DNA of 64,000 nt from Shewanella waksmanii ATCC BAA-643 (GCF_000518805.1 NZ_JAEH01000001.1:62001-126000), one strand, 5' to 3'. Shown: positions 46,711 to 55,698, counted from the first letter of the stretch. A program made the numbers and translations. Notes: generated from the sequence alone by a model not told the origin.

Positions 46711-48201
46711 CTAAAAACGATAATTTAGCGCTGATACAAACTGGTGTTTGTCACTGCCTTTTTGTCCATACTCCATCGACAATGACCAAGTGCGATTGAA
46801 ATTATAGTTGGCACCAGCGATGAATGACCACTTATCGATATTTTCCTGGCGAATTTTGTAATCAATGTACTCTGCGGCCCCATCACCAGGCAGCGGAATT
46901 TCGTGCTGGCCAATAATGGTCAGATCACTGTCTAAATAACTGGCACCAACATAAACATCGACACTTTGATCTAAATAGGTTGCTATCTGCTTACCCACCC
47001 GCGGTGAGATATTCACCACCAGCTCTTCCGCCTTAGCATTTTTCATATCAATGTAGCTAAATGAAATGGGAACAGTCACAAAGTAGTCGCGCCAACCGGC
47101 AGCTAAAATCGTCCCTACCGTGTAATTATATCCATCAAGATCAACATCTAATGGTACATAGAGTGAATTATCTTTGAGCGCATCGTAGACTTTTTGACAG
47201 ACAGGCTTAGGTGGAAAGCCTGAACAGTCTAGCCCGATTTGGTCTATCAAGTCGTTGCCGTCGAGTTCAAACTCAATATGCGCCATACCATTGACTTTAC
47301 CTATACTGGCAAACACGTTCATAAAGGGAAATAACCACGCATCAAGCTTTAACTGCGGCGACTCAGAGTGCGAGTAATTATTATCGAAAGTGACAAACTT
47401 CATCGGCACGCGGCCTTTATCCCAAAAACTAAAACCAGCTTCCAGCTCATCTATGGTCATAGCTTGCTTAGTCTCAGCATATATCAAGCTCACCCCATAT
47501 GGTTTGGGCAAGGTATATCCTTTATCAATCACATCTTGGGCGAAAAATGGCAACGCTCGATTCCATTTCGCTGGCGCAGTTCTTTCAATTTCTTGCTCTT
47601 TATTGGCAACCCGTGCATCGCCAAGGCCAGTGTCGGTCAATGAATGATTTACTGATATGGTTTGTAATTGCAGGCTACCAACAAGGTTAGTATCGGACTC
47701 ATAATACACATAGGTAGGGTAATCGCTGTTTTCACCGATAAAATAGTGATTCAATACATCACTGCTACCATCGCTCCAATTAGATTCTTTGGCGAAAGCA
47801 CCACGGTAACCACCATTAGCAAACTGCTCTAAGCTCGCTTTTGACTCAAATATCGTTACTGTTTGATAGTTGCCATACGCTAGGCCTGCGCCTAAATCAT
47901 ATCGATTTACATCAATGTAAATAACCGAACCATCCTGATTATTGTATATGGCGCCTATCCCGCTTCCGCCGCCAATTAAAGGCACCTTTAGCCGAGACAT
48001 GAAAACGGTTGCATATCCGTAGGAATGAGTCACTTTTTCGCTAAGATTGGGATAAGTGCGACCGAGATTATCAATTAGCTGCTGGGATTGCTGATCGATT
48101 GAGCGAGTGACTGCATCTCTTTGGTCAATGGGAACGCTAGTACTGCAAGCAGTTAATAGCAGGGCTGCGCAGCTCGTGAGCAACTGAAAAAGTTTATTCA
48201 T
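46711..48201 (-). CDS. Lipoprotein with SYLF-like domain and probable outer-membrane barrel
   Basis: 496 residues. Lipobox LLTAC (Cys19) after a short signal. Residues about 50-130 resemble the SYLF (Ysc84/BPSL1445) domain: a GYATVFMSRLKVPLIGGGSG start, IGAIYNNQDGSVIYIDV, DLGAGLAYGNYQTVTIFES and LEQFANGGY. From about 235 on the pattern is alternating amphipathic strands, ending NFNRTWSLSMEYGQKG and the final ALNYRF with C-terminal Phe, as in outer-membrane barrels. SYLF domains bind lipids in eukaryotes; the bacterial ones are exported and poorly known. A lipidated SYLF part joined to a barrel is unusual to my knowledge. It sits between the two amidase modules. Confidence 0.72.
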   Translation of the reverse strand: MNKLFQLLTSCAALLLTACSTSVPIDQRDAVTRSIDQQSQQLIDNLGRTYPNLSEKVTHSYGYATVFMSRLKVPLIGGGSGIGAIYNNQDGSVIYIDVNRYDLGAGLAYGNYQTVTIFESKASLEQFANGGYRGAFAKESNWSDGSSDVLNHYFIGENSDYPTYVYYESDTNLVGSLQLQTISVNHSLTDTGLGDARVANKEQEIERTAPAKWNRALPFFAQDVIDKGYTLPKPYGVSLIYAETKQAMTIDELEAGFSFWDKGRVPMKFVTFDNNYSHSESPQLKLDAWLFPFMNVFASIGKVNGMAHIEFELDGNDLIDQIGLDCSGFPPKPVCQKVYDALKDNSLYVPLDVDLDGYNYTVGTILAAGWRDYFVTVPISFSYIDMKNAKAEELVVNISPRVGKQIATYLDQSVDVYVGASYLDSDLTIIGQHEIPLPGDGAAEYIDYKIRQENIDKWSFIAGANYNFNRTWSLSMEYGQKGSDKHQFVSALNYRF

Positions 48202-48311
48202 TGTATCCCCAAAGAATCAGACAACCGCCTAGATTACAAATAATAAACAAATAGTTAACCGCCAGCAACCAACTAGGGGAAAGCGTGTTTAGCGATTGTG
48301 CCATTGTCAGC

Positions 48312-49181
48312 TTAGAACCACTGTTCAATACCCTGCTGGAAAAATCGGTGCACCTCATTTTCAGGCTGGGTTTTCGGCCATATCAAGTCATATTGTAGCT
48401 GCATTTTGGTCTTGAGAAACTCCGGCTGCAATACGGTTATCGTCGAAGGCATCTGCCCACCTACAGACCCCAACATGGCCCAACCCACACCAGATTCAAC
48501 AAGCTGCATCATATTGCTATAACCATTGGCAAAACAGACTGTAGGTGACATTTTGATCACTTGATATAAGGCTTGTTGGTCCGTCAATGATTGACTAAGG
48601 ATCTGAGTATGCGCCATAAGTTCATCATTACTTACCTGGCGCTTACGTGCTAAAGGGTGGCTTTTTGCGCACACCAGCAGTATGTTCAAATGACCGATAG
48701 CTTGGAACTCATAAAACTGACTGTTGCCCTCAACTGTCGGTGTCAGAGCAAGATCCACTTTGCCTTGCCTCACCGCTGCAAAAATATCATCCACCCCCTT
48801 ACTGAAAACAGAAAAACGGATATAAGGCCATTGCTGCTGCGCTTTACTTACTAATTTGGCAATGGGCTCAAACGCCATATTCTCATCGATGACAATCGTG
48901 AAACTTGCAGGCAAACCCAGCGACAACTGACTGGCGTTTCGGCTAAAGCGCTCAACGCTATCGACCACCACTTTCGCGCCGTCATATAAATTTAAACCCG
49001 CCTCTGTCAACTGCGGGTATTTACCATCTCGGTCGAACAACAACACCCCCAATTCATCCTCTAGACGGGCGATGTTACCGCTAACGGTCGCGAGATGCTT
49101 GCCTACTCGTTTACCCGCGGCCGTAAACGATCCGGTATCTGCCGCGGCAATAAAACATTGCAGTAAGTCAGGCTTGATCAT
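48312..49181 (-). CDS. LysR-family regulator of the second amidase module
   Basis: 289 residues. HTH LLQCFIAAADTGSFTAAGKRVGKHLATVSGNIARL with the same GKH recognition-helix element as the regulator at 43224-44099, then LGVLLFDRDGKYPQLTEAG. The effector domain follows. It is divergent from the C45-type amidase gene with 122 bp between the starts, and a perfect TATCTA/TAGATA inverted repeat lies there. The two regulators look like paralogues serving analogous modules. Confidence 0.88.
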   Translation of the reverse strand: MIKPDLLQCFIAAADTGSFTAAGKRVGKHLATVSGNIARLEDELGVLLFDRDGKYPQLTEAGLNLYDGAKVVVDSVERFSRNASQLSLGLPASFTIVIDENMAFEPIAKLVSKAQQQWPYIRFSVFSKGVDDIFAAVRQGKVDLALTPTVEGNSQFYEFQAIGHLNILLVCAKSHPLARKRQVSNDELMAHTQILSQSLTDQQALYQVIKMSPTVCFANGYSNMMQLVESGVGWAMLGSVGGQMPSTITVLQPEFLKTKMQLQYDLIWPKTQPENEVHRFFQQGIEQWF

Positions 49182-49239
49182 TTTAGTTCATCTCCTTCAG
49201 GCAACCCTATGAAAAAACCATAGCAAACCTATTAAATGA

Positions 49240-49259
49240 TATCTAAAAAATTATAGATA
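49240..49259. promoter_or_regulatory. LysR-type operator candidate
   Basis: TATCTA (49240-49245) and TAGATA (49254-49259) form a perfect inverted repeat with an 8-nt spacer, in the divergent region between the LysR and C45 amidase genes. Confidence 0.5.
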
Positions 49260-49303
49260 ATGAACTCGAACACAACAACTACCAATTGATTTGAGGTCAC
49301 ACC

Positions 49304-50446
49304 ATGAAAAAAACTATCCTAGCTCTCACCACAATGGCACTACTTTCTTCAGCTGCTATGGCGCAATCTGTACCAGGCGATAAACTGGACTACTACAACC
49401 CTCAACGTGCAGCCCACCAACTAGGCGCCAACGTTGTCGACTACTCAGGCGACAAACAGCCACAGCTGGCTGGCTACTTAGCAACATTACACCGCTTAAC
49501 CCCTGAACCCATCGTGATTGAGATTGCTCAAAATGCGGTTAATAACAACCGTGCAATCGCACCAAAGTATGCAGAATTAATGGAGCAACAAGCACAAATA
49601 AAGGGTGTTCCTGTTCACGAGCTTTACGCAGCAATTGCCCAGGCTGACTGGAACATCAACAAGCCTTTTATCGCCGCGGATGATGATTTGGCATTGCTGC
49701 AGTCGGCGGCAGAGTCCATGAATGGTTGCACCACTCTGGCTTTTGCCGACTCTGGAATCGTTGGCCAGAACAACGATATGAACATTGATAACCTCATGGC
49801 TGCAGAAACCACAGTCATAAAAACTGATGATAGGATTTTTATTGCTACAGACGGCGGCCACTTTCAAGGCATGGGTAAGCATGTCGGCGCAGTATTAAAC
49901 TTCATGGGCGAGCCGAGTGCGCCATCAGCCACTGCCGATACACCTAATGTTGTCACACCCGATGCGGTATTTGCTGCTATCACCAGCTCAAAAAGCGTTG
50001 AGGAGGCTTACAGCAAGCTGAAAGGCTATACCACCCCAGTTGCGATTAACTTTACCGTCGCCGATGACAGTGGTGATCACGGTGCAATAGAGATGACCAC
50101 ACAAGGTACAAAGCTCATCAGAGGAGAATCCGGTATTGGTCGTGCAAACCACACCCGTGAAATGCGTACAGCCTTTTTAGCGGACAAGACTCTGCTTGAA
50201 GCAAACCAAGTATTTGCCGATACCTTTGCGCGTGAAGATAGCGCCAATAACTTTATTAACTTCGCCAAAGAGCGCGACGTAGCGGGCATGCAGTATATCT
50301 TGGAGCAAAAGCCAATCAACATTACTAAGTATGATTCTGACTTCGTTACGGTTGAGTCCATGGTATTTGATACTAAAGCCGGTTGTGCCTATGTGTCGGG
50401 CGATAACCCTAAATTTGGTCAATATACTCAGGTATGTTTCGAGTAA
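49304..50446 (+). CDS. Exported C45-type acyltransferase/amidase
   Basis: 380 residues. Signal peptide 1-20 (ending AMA|QS). The family is that of isopenicillin-N acyltransferase (peptidase family C45): autoproteolysis at Gly-Cys to free an N-terminal Cys, here NG|CTTLAF with Cys142, followed by GQNNDMN (typical GxNxD) and later GESGIGRANHTREM, which fits the family's GI.RANH motif. So a proenzyme of about 120 mature residues is cut from a larger chain. It is periplasmic or secreted. The substrate is unknown; linear amides, beta-lactam side chains and N-acyl signals are known for relatives. It is divergent from its LysR gene. Confidence 0.85.
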   Translation: MKKTILALTTMALLSSAAMAQSVPGDKLDYYNPQRAAHQLGANVVDYSGDKQPQLAGYLATLHRLTPEPIVIEIAQNAVNNNRAIAPKYAELMEQQAQIKGVPVHELYAAIAQADWNINKPFIAADDDLALLQSAAESMNGCTTLAFADSGIVGQNNDMNIDNLMAAETTVIKTDDRIFIATDGGHFQGMGKHVGAVLNFMGEPSAPSATADTPNVVTPDAVFAAITSSKSVEEAYSKLKGYTTPVAINFTVADDSGDHGAIEMTTQGTKLIRGESGIGRANHTREMRTAFLADKTLLEANQVFADTFAREDSANNFINFAKERDVAGMQYILEQKPINITKYDSDFVTVESMVFDTKAGCAYVSGDNPKFGQYTQVCFE

Positions 50447-50483
50447 CTTTGCACTGACACTGCTATCAGCTCAAGCTACCTAT

Positions 50484-50505
50484 CAGCCCAGCATCAGCTG
50501 GGCTG
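50484..50505. terminator. Hairpin between C45 amidase and antiporter genes
   Basis: A perfect 9-bp inverted repeat with an ATCA loop in the convergent gap; no T-run follows, so its terminator role is moderate. Confidence 0.45.
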
Positions 50506-50573
50506 ACTGCTCAAGCTCAATGATACTTACCTACCATGCGAGGGTTCGTCTCGGCCATGCAACCCCCACCCCG

Positions 50574-51800
50574 TTAACTTTTTTTGTCTCCTGCTGGGAG
50601 CATTGGGTGACGATGTAGCTGGGTTAAACTCCACTTAAGCAATATGGGCCCAACTAAGGTAGTGATAGCAATAATCACCACCAATTCAGTAAATAGCTTG
50701 GTATCTATAATGCCAGTTTGTAATCCCAATTCGGCGAACACTAAGCCAACTTCACCACGCGGTACCATCGCACTACCCGCAACCGCTTTCGCTTGCCATG
50801 CTTTACCCGCAAACCAGCCACTGACCAGTTTGCTTGCTATTGCCAACACCGAAAGCCACAAGAGTAAAAGTACCCCTGCCGCACTGAGATCCAATTGACT
50901 CAAATCGAGACGGATACCAACATAAACAAAAAATATCGGACCAAACACCTGCACCAGCGATTGGCTGGAACGCTCCATGCTATGGGTAAACTTAAACGGA
51001 TTGACTAAATAGCGGTTCACTGGCGACACAAATTGACGGCTCAAGGCAAGGCCAACAGCAAACCCGCCCAACAATGCTGGCGCGCCAAACAGATGTGCAA
51101 GCCAAGCAAATAGACAGATGAGCGATAAGGTAATGATCACCTCATAGCCCGCTTTGTCAGCCAGTGGCTTCAGCCCTCTGGCTAAATAAAGTAGCCCTCT
51201 AGCTAAAGGCGGCGCGATGGCTAAAAATAGCAACAACTTAGCCATTAGCCACAATGCGCTAATCGCATCAAATTGACCTTGGCTGGCAAAGTTAAATAGC
51301 AAGCTGAGTAAGATCACCCCCGCGACATCATCAATGACTGCCGCGCCCAAAATGGTGTGTCCCACTGGGGTTTGTGACTGTCCGGCACTGGCCAGTACAC
51401 GCAAAGAAATGCCGATACTTGTGGCAGTTAAGGCGCAGCCCAAATAGATAGCAGTGAAAACTGAGTCGGTTAACCACAACACACTGCTGAGTGCGACCAC
51501 AATAAAAGGCGCCACAATTCCAACACAGGCAATTGCGACCGCAGGCCTTCCTGCTAGGGCTAAATGCTTAATCGATGTTTCGCAGCCAATGGCGAACAAC
51601 AACAAGATGACACCAAGCTCAGCCAATACCGCTAAGGTTGGGTCTGGGGATATCCAATTGAGTACAGTTGGACCCAGCAACAAGCCAGCTGTGATTTCAC
51701 CAACGACGGCGGGTAGGCCTAACTTTTCAAATAAGCTGGCAAGTAATTTGCCGAGGAGCAGGATTAAGCACAACGAGATTATAAACTGTTCTACAGCCAT
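50574..51800 (-). CDS. CPA2-family cation:proton antiporter
   Basis: 408 residues with about 12 helices and no cytoplasmic NAD-binding (RCK) domain, so it is the transport domain only. Marks of the CPA2/KefB-type fold: GLPAVVGEITAGLLLGPTVL in the first helices, CALTATSIGISLRVLA and GAAVIDDVAGVILLSLL with the ion-binding Asp pair, GGFAVGLALSR and MVPRGEVGLVFAELGL. It exchanges Na+ or K+ for protons at the inner membrane. It is divergent from a universal-stress-protein gene 117 bp away, which suggests a shared stress response. Confidence 0.9.
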   Translation of the reverse strand: MAVEQFIISLCLILLLGKLLASLFEKLGLPAVVGEITAGLLLGPTVLNWISPDPTLAVLAELGVILLLFAIGCETSIKHLALAGRPAVAIACVGIVAPFIVVALSSVLWLTDSVFTAIYLGCALTATSIGISLRVLASAGQSQTPVGHTILGAAVIDDVAGVILLSLLFNFASQGQFDAISALWLMAKLLLFLAIAPPLARGLLYLARGLKPLADKAGYEVIITLSLICLFAWLAHLFGAPALLGGFAVGLALSRQFVSPVNRYLVNPFKFTHSMERSSQSLVQVFGPIFFVYVGIRLDLSQLDLSAAGVLLLLWLSVLAIASKLVSGWFAGKAWQAKAVAGSAMVPRGEVGLVFAELGLQTGIIDTKLFTELVVIIAITTLVGPILLKWSLTQLHRHPMLPAGDKKS

Positions 51801-51917
51801 TTTTGCCTCGCCCGCACAGGGGTATTGCCTAATTATCGTGCGATTTAGTGATAAAGATCAAGCTGTATCTTGGCGAATTTAGTTATGTTTAAACTGAGGC
51901 AAAAGAAGGAGGTATGC

Positions 51918-52772
51918 ATGGATAAGCTCTATATCATTGCACAAAAAGACCAGCAGCAAACCGATGCTGTTAGTTCAGGAATTGCATTAGCTCAACAGCT
52001 AAATTTACGTCCTGAAATTGGTGCCTATAGCTATGAGTCTTTAAGTGGTGATGCCTATGATCACGATGTTGCAGACTCGGCGCAGGCTCAGGTTATGGCT
52101 GCCGACAAAGCCGCCATAGATGATCTGCTACATCGGCTTGATGCCTGCCAAACCCCCATCACTCAAAATTGGTGTAAACACCTTGCAGAACATGCCTGCC
52201 AACATGTTAGGCCTGAGAACTATGCCATGATGCTCAAATCCATTCACGAGTCAGAACAATTCTTACCGGCTGACTGGCAACTAATCCGCAATACTCAAGT
52301 CCCGCTAATGCTAATGAGTAACAAGCCACTGAATAAGCCAGAATCAATATTGATGGCGGTAGACTTAGGCACCAATAAGCCTGATAAACAACGACTTAAC
52401 CAAGCCATCATCGCACAGGCTAAACGCCTCGAAGCAGCCAGTGGTTGCCAACTTCATTTAGGCTTTGTAGTACGAGTGCCTAAAATTTTGCGCGATATGG
52501 ACATCGTCAATACCCGCACCTTGATAAAAGACGCATACGAAAAATACCAACAGGCAATTGCAGAAACGGGCCTAGCGCGCGACCAAGTGCATATTTTGGC
52601 TGGCAACGCGGATATGTGTTTGTTTGAACTCAGCTGCCGTTTGAAAGCCCAATACTTAGTGATGGGGATTCATAAAAAACAAGGCATTTTTGGCCATATT
52701 ATTGGCAACACTTCAGAGGCGATTCTCAGTCGTATGCGCAGCAATATTTTAGTGGTACCGAGCACCCGCTAA
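51918..52772 (+). CDS. Universal stress protein family (UspE-like)
   Basis: 284 residues from the ATG at 51918, which has AAGGAGG five bases upstream; the frame from 51870 lacks a site. Two Usp-like halves are visible: a degenerate first one (MDKLYIIAQKDQQQT, EIGAYSYES) and a second one with VPLMLMSNKPLNKPESILMAVDLG, HLGFVVRVPKI and the C-terminal LVMGIHKKQGIFGHIIGNTSEAIL...NILVVPS, which fits the ATP-binding G-2x-G-9x-G type loop. This tandem form is like UspE. It is divergent from the antiporter. It acts in the cytoplasm; the exact role is not known. Confidence 0.85.
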   Translation: MDKLYIIAQKDQQQTDAVSSGIALAQQLNLRPEIGAYSYESLSGDAYDHDVADSAQAQVMAADKAAIDDLLHRLDACQTPITQNWCKHLAEHACQHVRPENYAMMLKSIHESEQFLPADWQLIRNTQVPLMLMSNKPLNKPESILMAVDLGTNKPDKQRLNQAIIAQAKRLEAASGCQLHLGFVVRVPKILRDMDIVNTRTLIKDAYEKYQQAIAETGLARDQVHILAGNADMCLFELSCRLKAQYLVMGIHKKQGIFGHIIGNTSEAILSRMRSNILVVPSTR

Positions 52773-52815
52773 CCATAAGCAATTAAGCCAAACACTCAGT
52801 ATCAATATGCAAACA

Positions 52816-52843
52816 AAAAAGCCGCCTCAACAGGCGGCTTAAA
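52816..52843. terminator. Terminator shared by usp and marR genes
   Basis: A 9-bp perfect inverted repeat (52819-52827 with 52832-52840); the T-run lies on the minus strand, serving the MarR gene best. Confidence 0.75.
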
Positions 52844-52859
52844 TTGAATGATAGATTCG

Positions 52860-53387
52860 CTAACTGCGGCTCGCTCCCATAAACTGCACGCGGTGTGGAT
52901 ACACTAGCTCACCGCTGTTCATGGTTTTCATAATGCGCTGCATCATACTATCGAGTTGCTGCAAATCGGCAGCAGACAGTGCTTCAACCATCTGCTTTTC
53001 ACGCTGATGCAGCACCGGCATTATGGTTTCCACCAAAGACTTACCAGCCGCAGTGAGGGTCACCAGTTTACTGCGCTTATCCTCAGGGTTATCCAATCTA
53101 TCAATATAGCCCTGTTTTTGCAGCCTAGTGAGCACCTTAGTTAGCCCCCCAGAACTAAATAACATGCTTTGATACAGATCTGTCGGTGACAGTGTGTGCG
53201 GGGCTGGATTACGACGTAAACAGGACAGTAGATTAAAATCGGAGCTTTGAATACCGTATGATTCAACACACTCTCTGATAATTTGAATAAAAATATTATT
53301 CACTTGGGTCAATCGCAACAAAGCAGGGTATGAAGTTTGCGCACACTCGGGCCAATTCGCTTCATTTAACTGCAAAATGTCTTCCAT
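52860..53387 (-). CDS. MarR-family transcriptional regulator
   Basis: 175 residues from the ATG at 53387. A GTG at 53399 with AGAGGT seven bases upstream is an equally possible start, adding four residues. Winged helix of the MarR family: ECVESYGIQSSDFNLLSCLRR, then LSPTDLYQSMLFSSGGLTKVLTRLQKQGYIDRL and the DNA-contacting wing DNPEDKRSKLVTLTAAG. The C-terminal dimerisation helix spans HQREKQMVEALSAADLQQL. Three palindromes of one type lie 52-100 bp upstream of the gene, so it probably represses itself. The co-regulated gene and the ligand are not evident. Confidence 0.9.
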   Translation of the reverse strand: MEDILQLNEANWPECAQTSYPALLRLTQVNNIFIQIIRECVESYGIQSSDFNLLSCLRRNPAPHTLSPTDLYQSMLFSSGGLTKVLTRLQKQGYIDRLDNPEDKRSKLVTLTAAGKSLVETIMPVLHQREKQMVEALSAADLQQLDSMMQRIMKTMNSGELVYPHRVQFMGASRS

Positions 53388-53438
53388 GCACTTTTCCACT
53401 TGCTCTACCTCTCACTTTTAATCTCTGCTCCAGATTAT

Positions 53439-53500
53439 ATCTTGCTAGAAAGATGAATGCCATCTAGTATCTTTCCAGAAAGAAGCTTTCCAGAAAGATA
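53439..53500. promoter_or_regulatory. Three MarR-type operator palindromes
   Basis: Repeats of the type ATCTTTC-CA-GAAAGAT: 53439-53454 (one mismatch), 53470-53483 (perfect 6-2-6) and 53486-53497 (perfect 5-2-5). Centres are 30 and 15 bp apart. They sit just upstream of the MarR start, so autoregulation is likely. Confidence 0.7.
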
Positions 53501-54058
53501 CTAATTAAGAATTTATTCGCTACGCCAACACGGCAATCGAAAATGACGACGATTGAGTAGCGCTAGCAGGTGGTAAAACCGCCGCAAATATTGCGTATAA
53601 CATTTTATATTTATTCAATATTTGGCCGATTGAAATGTATTAAACATCTTCTACGGCAAACAAAATTAACCGCCATTAACCACAATTTTCTAATGGTTAA
53701 TAGCACGAGTAAACCGAACAATAACATGCCGAGAACTGCGCCAGTGGATCGGCAAAAGTGAGTGCCGGGTCACAACTGGGCCCATTAAGCAGCACCGATT
53801 GTCATTGGACAAGGTCGGTAATTGCAGACGGTAATGATGCTGGTCAATCGCCTCCATACCAGCAAACAAACCATGGAATGCTATGCACTCTCTGGGTCTA
53901 GCGATACACATTGCTGCTTAAAACAGATAACGCATTAGGCCCTCGCTGGCCTAATTTTGCAGCAACGTAGACCCGACAGTTGGTCACCGCTAAATGGACA
54001 CCAACTGGCTTAATCAATGCCGTCAAAGAACGGCATATTTAACAAAGAGAGTGATGAA
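53501..54058. other. Non-coding stretch before the octaheme cytochrome gene
   Basis: 558 bp with no ORF of convincing composition. Besides the promoter of the cytochrome gene (AAAGAGAGTGATG before the ATG) I see no strong hairpin or known site. The region 53730-53990 has a more coding-like base composition than its flanks and might be a remnant. Confidence 0.45.
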
Positions 54059-55582
54059 ATGGGATTATATAAAACAGCATCATTAGCCATGCTGATAGGA
54101 CTCACTGTGACAGCATGTGGCAGTGATGACTCATCAGACAATGACAACAAAGCGCCTGTGGCCGTTGCCGATACAGCAACCGCATGGGTCGGAACTGAGG
54201 TACGTATAGATGTACTTGCCAATGACTATCACCCCCAAGGCCTGCCAATCAGCATCAGTGAATACAGCATTACCGAAGGCACTGGCGAGATAGACCAACA
54301 AGGCGATCTTTTGCTTTACACCGCTGACGCTGCCGGCACCACAATCATTAACTACACCATCACAGACCCTCAAGGGGCGAGCGATTCTACTACCGTTACC
54401 GTCACTATTAATGCCCCTGATGAAGGTGTGGCTGAATATGTGGGTTCGCAAAGCTGTGTATCGTGCCATAGCGACAAACAGACCTTCTTTGAAACTGGGC
54501 ATAACTTTAAGCTGAACAAAGTGGTTGACGGCAAAGCACCTGAGTATCCATTTAGCTCGCTTGAAGGTGCCGTTGAGTTAATGTATGGCGCCAATAACAG
54601 CAGTGGCATCCCCACCGACTGGAGTGATATTAGCTATGTTATCGGCGGCTACGACACTTGGGCTAACTTCTTAGATAAAGATGGTTATATCTACACCGGC
54701 ACCGGTATTGCCGTGTCAATGCCGCAAAATGGTGAAGACATCTCTATTAACCATATGCAAGGCTATCTTCCGGACGCAGCACCGGACTCTCAAGAGTTTG
54801 ACTGTGGTATTTGTCACTCGACTGGGTGGAAAGATTTTACCCCAGATTCAGATCTTAACCCTCACCGACAAGATGATCTAAAAGGCTTTGGTGGTACCTA
54901 CAATCAACCAGGCATTCAATGTGAAGCTTGTCATGGTGCGGGTAGTAAACATATTCAAACTCAATCGGCTGACGATATCTCTCGGGTTGCAACGGGCAGA
55001 CTGACTGCTGATTTAGTCAAAGACGACATGGGCTTTGGTTTGGCAATTTCATGCTCAGAATGCCACAGTAAGAAAACTAATCGTCACTACCCCGACTTTG
55101 TCAGCGAGCACAACCAAGATTTTGGTGGCGACAGCATCGGCGGCCGCACCATCCCTTACTTTGATGGTGGCCGTGTTGCTGGCGATGCCATGTTAGGGCT
55201 CGATGCCAACACGGGTGAGAGAACCGGTAAAAAACATGCAATGGCCTGCCATACCTGTCATAACCCGCACAGATCCAAAGCGAATGAAGATCAGCCAGGT
55301 CATGAAGATGCGTTGATTAAAACCTGCCTTGATTGCCATGGCGAGAAAGAGTTTAGCCAAGGGCTAGAGGTCCATCAGTACGAAGCTAAATGTACCAGCT
55401 GTCATATGCCCAAGAGCCAACACTTCTTTAGAATCAACTTGGAATTTGCCTCAGACAGCCCAGAGAACTTCTCTAAAGATGGTAAGTACGTGCAGCCATG
55501 GAATGTGGCCAAGGATAGCTGTGGTAGCTGCCACCAAGACTACGACGAACGTGCAGCCTTAATTAAGCAAATGCACAAATAA
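54059..55582 (+). CDS. Octaheme c-type cytochrome lipoprotein with an Ig-like domain
   Basis: 507 residues from the ATG at 54059; the frame opens at 54017 but the lipoprotein signal starts here. Lipobox VTAC, then an acidic Ser/Asp linker, an Ig/cadherin-like domain at about residues 32-122 (VAVADTATAWVGTEVRIDVLAND, ADAAGTTIINYTITDPQG). Eight CxxCH motifs follow from Cys133: CVSCH, CGICH, CEACH, CSECH, CHTCH, CLDCH, CTSCH, CGSCH. It is not OmcA/MtrC-like (those have ten hemes), nor are mtrAB genes adjacent. It probably transfers electrons in the periplasm or on the cell surface; partners and acceptor are unknown. It could also be a tetrathionate/hydroxylamine-type octaheme reductase relative, but I see no Lys-ligated heme. 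Confidence 0.85.
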   Translation: MGLYKTASLAMLIGLTVTACGSDDSSDNDNKAPVAVADTATAWVGTEVRIDVLANDYHPQGLPISISEYSITEGTGEIDQQGDLLLYTADAAGTTIINYTITDPQGASDSTTVTVTINAPDEGVAEYVGSQSCVSCHSDKQTFFETGHNFKLNKVVDGKAPEYPFSSLEGAVELMYGANNSSGIPTDWSDISYVIGGYDTWANFLDKDGYIYTGTGIAVSMPQNGEDISINHMQGYLPDAAPDSQEFDCGICHSTGWKDFTPDSDLNPHRQDDLKGFGGTYNQPGIQCEACHGAGSKHIQTQSADDISRVATGRLTADLVKDDMGFGLAISCSECHSKKTNRHYPDFVSEHNQDFGGDSIGGRTIPYFDGGRVAGDAMLGLDANTGERTGKKHAMACHTCHNPHRSKANEDQPGHEDALIKTCLDCHGEKEFSQGLEVHQYEAKCTSCHMPKSQHFFRINLEFASDSPENFSKDGKYVQPWNVAKDSCGSCHQDYDERAALIKQMHK

Positions 55583-55604
55583 GCCAGCCGTCATTCGTCC
55601 AATA

Positions 55605-55635
55605 AAAAACGCCGCTTTGATTAGCGGCGTTTTTG
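55605..55635. terminator. Bidirectional terminator
   Basis: A 7-bp GC-rich stem (55611-55617 with 55624-55630) is flanked by six A and five T, between the convergent cytochrome and DUF3297 genes. Confidence 0.8.
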
Positions 55636-55698
55636 TCGGTCATTCTCGGTGGTGTGTCTAAGCGTCTAAACAACAAAGCAACTGTTAGCTATCGCCTT

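Noticed and set aside
53690-53911. A 73-codon minus-strand frame in the gap before the octaheme gene
   Set aside because: No ribosome-binding site and unusual composition (many His, Cys and Arg). It might be a remnant, but I cannot support it as a gene.
54059-55582. OmcA/MtrC decaheme cytochrome
   Set aside because: Only eight CxxCH motifs are present, the size is smaller, and mtrAB are absent.
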